Assembly (NCBI GenBank): GCA_022790905.1
Contig: JAAVYC010000018.1
Coordinates: 1-10,458 of the forward strand
DNA length: 10,458 nucleotides
Direction: 5' to 3'
Source: Lachnospiraceae bacterium
Lineage (GTDB): Bacteria; Bacillota; Clostridia; Lachnospirales; Lachnospiraceae
Positions 6,601 to 10,458 of this stretch are shown here, piece after piece. Position 1 is the first letter of the stretch. Each line of letters opens with the position of its first letter. Below the pieces are notes generated by a model. That model saw only the letters and a program-made list of their open reading frames with translations, did not search any database and was not told where the DNA came from. Position numbers and translations under genes: made by a program.

Positions 6601-8877
6601 TCAACTACCTCTCTTAAATATTCTTTCACGCCAGGACCGGTGTGAATTGCCAGACGGAGTATTTCCCATATCGGGCGTATGTAAATCATAGACATAGTCG
6701 CCGATCTGGTGCTCCTCCATCGTTCGTTTCTGAAAAAACTTCTCAACGCTCTGATAACCGGTTGGTACAAAAAACACCACATCAAATCCCACCAGATTTA
6801 AAAATGCTGTTAAAATACTGTCCTCCAAAGAAATGATCTGTTCTGTTGTGTTGATATAGATCAATTTTGGATTCTTCTTCGTAAAATCAAACTTTTGAAT
6901 CATTCTGACAATATCTCTGTTCAGATTCAACACAGTGGCGATAATCGTATATTCCGTCCCATTCTCAAAGGTGCCTTTGATCGCTTTTTGCTCGATTAAC
7001 AACTGTAATTTATTTAAAATGTGATCTTGCATCTCTTCTCTTAAAAATCCATACGGATATCCCGAATGATTTTTAATCTTATTCCTCTGAAGTCTTCCAT
7101 TTTTCCAAAATTCCGTCACATATGGTTTGATCGGATTGGGATCCGTGGACTGAATAAACGGTGCCTTTTTGATCAGGAAGGTATCTCCCGTCTTTAAAGC
7201 TTGAATCCCCGACCAATACGGCTGAACCATTCCACTTTTTATCCCAGATACTTTTGCGAAGATAACCGGAATATTTACCACCGAATCTACAATGCTGAAA
7301 TTTGGTCGGTATTTGACTTCCTGATCCCATAAAATTGCAATCTCCTCATACATGGTCTGAAGGGTTACAGAAACCGCTTTTTGATACTGTTGATTTCGAT
7401 ATATCCCGGAATCCTGATACATAATCTCGTCTAAGTCTCTCTCCGCATGATAAGCGGCAGTCCCCATGTGTATCTCAGAGGTCTCTTTCGGATAATGTTC
7501 CACAATCATAGACTCTGTATCGTTGATCTCATATAACTTCTGATCTTCCAACACGCATTTGTGATTTTTATTTGGAACCAGAATCAACACATCCACGGGC
7601 AGTTTTGCCAAAAACTTCAAAAAAATTGCCTCACTGTCATTTTTACAGCCCCCAAGATAGATCAAACAGCTGATATCTGGCCATTTCCAGCCCGCAAACA
7701 ATTCCTTTTGATAGCGTCTCAACCAGCACAATAGATAAACTGCTCTGTTGGTAAGCTTGTTCAAATTTATAGTTTCCTTTTGGGCTTCCTCTAACATAAC
7801 ATCGATAAAAGCCTTATTCATCAGTCTTTGAAGCTCTATATCTATAGAATATCCTATGTTATTCGACAAGTCCAGTAACATTTGCTCTTGATTGCTATAA
7901 TTTTTTCTGCGAATCTCTCCAATCTCTTCTGTAGACGGAGATGGAATCATATTTTCAAGTACCACAACTTTTCTTCCGCTGTTTTTCAATTCTAACTGAA
8001 ACTGATATAACTCATTTAGATATGTGAGTTTATCCTCCACTCCGTTGATTCTGCAAAAACAATTATAAAACAGGTTCGGATCCATTCCTCGATTTTGCAC
8101 ACTCGTCCTAAAATCCTCGAATCCTTTTCCCTTTATCCACGCATTGGTACAATTTAATAACGTTGGCTTTGTCCCATACAGTTTTTGCATCTGAAACTGT
8201 TCTTGGAGCTCTTTTTGTAATTTTCTCAAGCTAAAATCTTCGGGAAAAGATCCCATCTCTTCCAGCTGAAAAAGTTTGGATAGTTCTGAATTTGGATCTG
8301 ATTTCAGATAAACCTGATCCCCTCGATATTGCAACAGCACGATATCACATCCCGCACGTGATAAAATGGCCATTAATTTCAGCTCATAGATGCTGATCTC
8401 TCCTTCGTACAAAATTTTAGGAAGCTCTTCTTCCCCGAGATGATTGATGATTCGTTCAAATTTATAATAGAGCCAGCACATAAATTTGATATAGGCATTT
8501 TTCAGTATATTGTCATTTTTTCCGGCTCTTCGCATCCCGTCCAAAGTATCGTAGAGAGATTCCGCGACATATTTTCTTGGAAGATCATTCATCCTTGGCA
8601 GCCACTTTTTCAGACTCGTCATAAAAAATCCTACGTTCATCTGAAAATCCATGCCCATCATTTCTGCATAATAAGAGAGATTTTTCTCATCTGGATTCGG
8701 TATCTTTCCTTCGATAACGACGCCATTTTTCCTCGCCGCTTCATAATATTTCAAAATAAACGCTTTCACAGTCTCATGATATCCGTTAATCCGATAAAAA
8801 TAGACTCCCTGGCCGCCGCGGTCACCAAGCTTTAAAAAATAATCGTCCAAATTCCGGAGTGACCCATGTTCAAACAT
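6601..8877 (-). CDS. yceG: YceG-family protein of Ter/Tel systems, with three internal modules
   Basis: A 758-residue cytoplasmic protein, longer than B. subtilis YceG (roughly 540 residues). Resemblance to the bacillar YceG family (component of a predicted biosynthetic module; unrelated to the E. coli YceG/MltG transglycosylase) rests on segments such as PKILYEGEIS, GCDIVLL, GFDVVFFVPTGY and the position next to telA. Three repeats are visible (about 7-190, 268-440 and 530-715). Each starts with an 'hhFxRxNG'-type strand-helix unit leading to a 'VV-x-E-x-x-IPxP' turn, and ends with a strand 'P-hhYxG' followed by 'LxxhGhDVhhh'. No metal or nucleotide motif was recognised and the biochemical activity is unknown. 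Start choice: a GTG at 8892 also opens the frame, but the ATG at 8877 has AAGGGA at good spacing and is favoured. The stop TGA lies 3 bp before the telA ATG. Confidence 0.87.
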   Translation of the reverse strand: MFEHGSLRNLDDYFLKLGDRGGQGVYFYRINGYHETVKAFILKYYEAARKNGVVIEGKIPNPDEKNLSYYAEMMGMDFQMNVGFFMTSLKKWLPRMNDLPRKYVAESLYDTLDGMRRAGKNDNILKNAYIKFMCWLYYKFERIINHLGEEELPKILYEGEISIYELKLMAILSRAGCDIVLLQYRGDQVYLKSDPNSELSKLFQLEEMGSFPEDFSLRKLQKELQEQFQMQKLYGTKPTLLNCTNAWIKGKGFEDFRTSVQNRGMDPNLFYNCFCRINGVEDKLTYLNELYQFQLELKNSGRKVVVLENMIPSPSTEEIGEIRRKNYSNQEQMLLDLSNNIGYSIDIELQRLMNKAFIDVMLEEAQKETINLNKLTNRAVYLLCWLRRYQKELFAGWKWPDISCLIYLGGCKNDSEAIFLKFLAKLPVDVLILVPNKNHKCVLEDQKLYEINDTESMIVEHYPKETSEIHMGTAAYHAERDLDEIMYQDSGIYRNQQYQKAVSVTLQTMYEEIAILWDQEVKYRPNFSIVDSVVNIPVIFAKVSGIKSGMVQPYWSGIQALKTGDTFLIKKAPFIQSTDPNPIKPYVTEFWKNGRLQRNKIKNHSGYPYGFLREEMQDHILNKLQLLIEQKAIKGTFENGTEYTIIATVLNLNRDIVRMIQKFDFTKKNPKLIYINTTEQIISLEDSILTAFLNLVGFDVVFFVPTGYQSVEKFFQKRTMEEHQIGDYVYDLHTPDMGNTPSGNSHRSWRERIFKRGS

Positions 8878-8927
8878 AACTTCCCTTTTCACCTTTCATA
8901 TCTGCCACTTTTGCTGCCTATATCTTT

Positions 8928-10313
8928 TTATGTAAATCCTTTGATAAATCCCCATATATTTTCATACCCAACCGCCAGATTGAGATTCTGTCCATTGTCG
9001 ATTCCCGCCGTACTGATTCCAATCACTTCTCCCATCATATTCAATACTGCTCCACCGGAACTTCCATGAGAAGTTGGAGCCGTAAACTGAATCATATCTA
9101 CATCGTCAATCCTGCGAAAGCCGGATATGATCCCGTCAGAAACAGAATTAAAAAGACCTAACGGGCTTCCGATTGCTACCACCTTTTGTCCTCTGACTAG
9201 TCTTTTCTCTCCTCGATAAACGGAAAGAGGATTCAGCCTGCGATCAATCCGTATAACGGCAAGATCCAAAACAGGATTATACTTGATCACCTCATCCGTC
9301 TTATAGATCAAATCGTCATCCTCGATTCTAACGGAATAGAATTTTCCTCCGGCCGCCACATGATTGTTGGTCAAAATATACCCATCTCTTCCGATCATAA
9401 TACCAGAACCGCTTCCAATCGCTTCTCCCCGATGATCGTGAATCGTAATCATTACAATAGAGGACGCTAATTGTGCCAATTCCTCAAATTCCATCTCATG
9501 CCCTTTTGTCTCTCTCGTTTGCATGTTCTGCGTTTTCCGAGCAGAAGGGCGCTTTCTCACTGTATTCATATCCAACGTAACCGGAGATCTCTGCCTTGTG
9601 ACATTAGAAACAGCCTTTTCTTCTTTATATATTTCCGGAGAATATTTCGGAATCGAAATTTTTTGAAAACCTCCCAACACAAACTTTGCAGATAAGTTCC
9701 TCTTTTCCAATTCTTCCTCAATATCCGTCTCCGTCTGTAATAGGAGAACATCTACACCGAACATAGTCAGCAAATAACAAAAAAGATATTCCTGCTTTTT
9801 CGAAACATTTGGGATAACAAACTTCATGGAATGCTGCGGATTCCACTCTGACAACAGTTTCATTCCGACTTTGTCAAACCAAAACAGCAATTTTACCACA
9901 AAATTTTTTTCTATCGAGGCATTGCTTTGGCTGTTCATACTGCAAAAAAACGCGGCCACTTTATCACATGCCGTTGCCAGGATAGATTCTAATTCTGGAT
10001 AGATTCCCGCTCTCTTTCTTCCGCTCGCTATCCAATCCTCGTACCATTTCGTATAACAAGCGACATCCTCCACTGCAGCCAATTGGGGAAGTCCCTCTAT
10101 TCTGATATAGCTGCACTGCGCCGTAGGCACACATTCACAGAGTGCCCGATCCATATTTTCAAGGTCCTTCAAATAGGTGGTATTCGTACCGAGGGCTCGA
10201 ATAAAATACACCTCTTTTTCACTCCCATTTTTATTGCCTTTTGCACCAACAAACGCATCCAGCGATGAAATCATTTTTATATTATATCTGACATTTAGAT
10301 TCTGGCCTTTCAT
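8928..10313 (-). CDS. Cytoplasmic trypsin/HtrA-like serine protease fused to a YceG-like N-terminal module
   Basis: 461 residues in two parts. Residues ~15-212 align by eye to the first module of the neighbouring YceG protein (SLDAF vs NLDDY, VYFIRALG vs VYFYRING, IRIEG-LP vs VVIEGKIP, a tryptophan helix, then LLTMFGVDVLLLQ vs ILSRAGCDIVLLQ). A polar linker rich in Arg, Lys, Thr and Ser spans ~215-272. Residues ~275-461 are a chymotrypsin-fold protease with the whole triad: His318 (TNNHV), Asp350 (NPVLDLAVIRI) and Ser419 (GSSGGA). There is no PDZ domain, signal peptide or membrane span, unlike classical DegP/HtrA, so it should act in the cytoplasm. The ATG at 10313 follows GGAAGAG. It is the first gene of the operon; its substrate is unknown and may be another component of the system or a stress-related target (inference). 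Confidence 0.9.
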   Translation of the reverse strand: MKGQNLNVRYNIKMISSLDAFVGAKGNKNGSEKEVYFIRALGTNTTYLKDLENMDRALCECVPTAQCSYIRIEGLPQLAAVEDVACYTKWYEDWIASGRKRAGIYPELESILATACDKVAAFFCSMNSQSNASIEKNFVVKLLFWFDKVGMKLLSEWNPQHSMKFVIPNVSKKQEYLFCYLLTMFGVDVLLLQTETDIEEELEKRNLSAKFVLGGFQKISIPKYSPEIYKEEKAVSNVTRQRSPVTLDMNTVRKRPSARKTQNMQTRETKGHEMEFEELAQLASSIVMITIHDHRGEAIGSGSGIMIGRDGYILTNNHVAAGGKFYSVRIEDDDLIYKTDEVIKYNPVLDLAVIRIDRRLNPLSVYRGEKRLVRGQKVVAIGSPLGLFNSVSDGIISGFRRIDDVDMIQFTAPTSHGSSGGAVLNMMGEVIGISTAGIDNGQNLNLAVGYENIWGFIKGFT

Positions 10314-10355
10314 ATCTCTTCCAACCCATTTCTTCTGACTGTAATCATTTCTTCC

Positions 10356-10384
10356 ATTTTATCATATCATCTTAAAAATGACTA
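10356..10384 (-). promoter_or_regulatory. Putative promoter of the protease-yceG-telA-terD operon
   Basis: On the minus strand, TAAAAT (10361-10356) is preceded by TG at -15/-14 (10364-10363), giving an extended -10, and by TAGTCA (10384-10379) 17 bp upstream as a weak -35 (4/6). The predicted start near 10349 gives a 36-nt leader before the protease ATG. No other convincing promoter was found inside the operon. Confidence 0.55.
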
Positions 10385-10393
10385 TTCATTTTT
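10374..10393. promoter_or_regulatory. Perfect 8+8 dyad over the divergent -35 regions (candidate shared operator)
   Basis: AAAAATGA (10374-10381) and TCATTTTT (10386-10393) are exact reverse complements around a 4-bp centre. The dyad covers the -35 of the operon promoter and the -35 position of the plus-strand promoter. One regulator bound here could control both directions. Its AT-rich nature leaves chance symmetry possible. Confidence 0.45.
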
Positions 10394-10411
10394 GTTACAC
10401 AATGTTATAAT
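10383..10411 (+). promoter_or_regulatory. Putative divergent plus-strand promoter (extended -10)
   Basis: TGTTATAAT (10403-10411) is a perfect extended -10 (TGnTATAAT). Only a weak -35, TATTCA (10383-10388), sits 17 bp upstream, as is usual for extended -10 promoters. The start would fall near 10418, in front of a ribosome site at 10447-10452, so it should serve a gene just beyond the right edge. Confidence 0.6.
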
Positions 10412-10420
10412 AAAGGCGAT

Positions 10421-10435
10421 TTTGTAATTTACAAA
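10421..10435. promoter_or_regulatory. 15-bp perfect palindrome just past the plus-strand start (candidate operator)
   Basis: TTTGTAA (10421-10427), one central T, TTACAAA (10429-10435): a perfect odd-centred palindrome at about +4 to +18 of the predicted plus-strand transcript. A protein bound there would block that promoter. The shape fits small dimeric helix-turn-helix repressors in general; the family cannot be chosen from the site alone. Confidence 0.5.
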
Positions 10436-10446
10436 CTACATTAGAT

Positions 10447-10452
10447 AAGGAG
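10447..10452 (+). promoter_or_regulatory. Ribosome binding site of a gene starting beyond the right edge
   Basis: AAGGAG followed by the last six bases of the window places a start codon at or just past the edge on the plus strand. With the extended -10 promoter and palindrome upstream, this supports a divergently transcribed gene, possibly the regulator of this operon (inference; none of its coding sequence is visible). Confidence 0.55.
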
Positions 10453-10458
10453 TCCCAC

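Noticed and set aside
6599..6604. TTG at 6604 as the telA start
   Set aside because: The ribosome site is only ~3 nt away; the ATG two codons later has proper spacing.
6601..8877. Identification as the endolytic transglycosylase MltG, also called YceG
   Set aside because: No membrane anchor, LysM-like or YceG/MltG catalytic features; neighbours are TelA and TerD, fitting the unrelated bacillar YceG family.
8878..8892. GTG at 8892 as the yceG start
   Set aside because: No ribosome site at workable distance; the ATG at 8877 has AAGGGA. The difference is five residues.
8928..10313. Classical periplasmic/exported HtrA (DegP-type) protease
   Set aside because: No signal peptide or transmembrane anchor and no PDZ domain; the N-terminal half is YceG-like instead.
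1..10458. tRNA/rRNA genes, CRISPR arrays, insertion sequences or prophage genes
   Set aside because: No cloverleaf, regularly spaced repeat, transposase or integrase could be found on either strand.

Overview
The window is AT-rich and gene-dense, with strong AGGAGG-type ribosome sites and no horizontal-transfer hallmarks. Protein content points to a low-GC Gram-positive (Bacillota), most likely a Clostridia/Lachnospiraceae-type anaerobe. This assignment rests on family resemblance, not on a database search. All complete genes lie on the minus strand.

Right to left (direction of transcription), a seven-gene run from about 10350 down to 723 reads: trypsin/HtrA-like protease with a YceG-like N-terminal half; a large YceG-family protein; TelA; two tandem TerD proteins; a P-type Ca2+-ATPase; a HAD-family phosphatase. 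Spacing is tight throughout: stop/start overlap or near-overlap at YceG-TelA, 11-50 bp gaps around the protease, telA and terD genes, an 86 bp gap before the ATPase, and a 4-bp ATGA overlap between ATPase and HAD. The set is a Ter/Tel stress module of the kind seen in the Bacillus subtilis yceCDEFGH region, but without a TerC membrane protein. A calcium pump occupies the membrane slot instead. As TerD proteins bind Ca2+, the operon looks like a calcium-linked stress system.

The most interesting observation is internal homology. The 758-residue YceG-family protein appears to be built from three copies of one module, each a 'hhFxRxNG ... VVIEGxIPxP' block followed by a 'P-hhYxG ... LxxhGhDVhhh' block. 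A fourth copy forms the N-terminal 210 residues of the adjacent cytoplasmic serine protease, whose His-Asp-Ser triad is intact. The protease therefore seems to have been recruited to the system by fusion to its own scaffold/enzyme module.

At the right edge, positions 10356-10458 form a compact divergent control region: a minus-strand promoter for the operon, a plus-strand extended -10 promoter with a ribosome site for a gene that starts just outside the window, a perfect 8+8 dyad over both -35 regions, and a 15-bp palindrome just past the plus-strand start. At the left, positions 447-722 hold the operon's terminator hairpin, an AT-only palindrome, and the promoter/operator of a truncated NatA-like ABC transporter ATPase gene that runs off the left edge.
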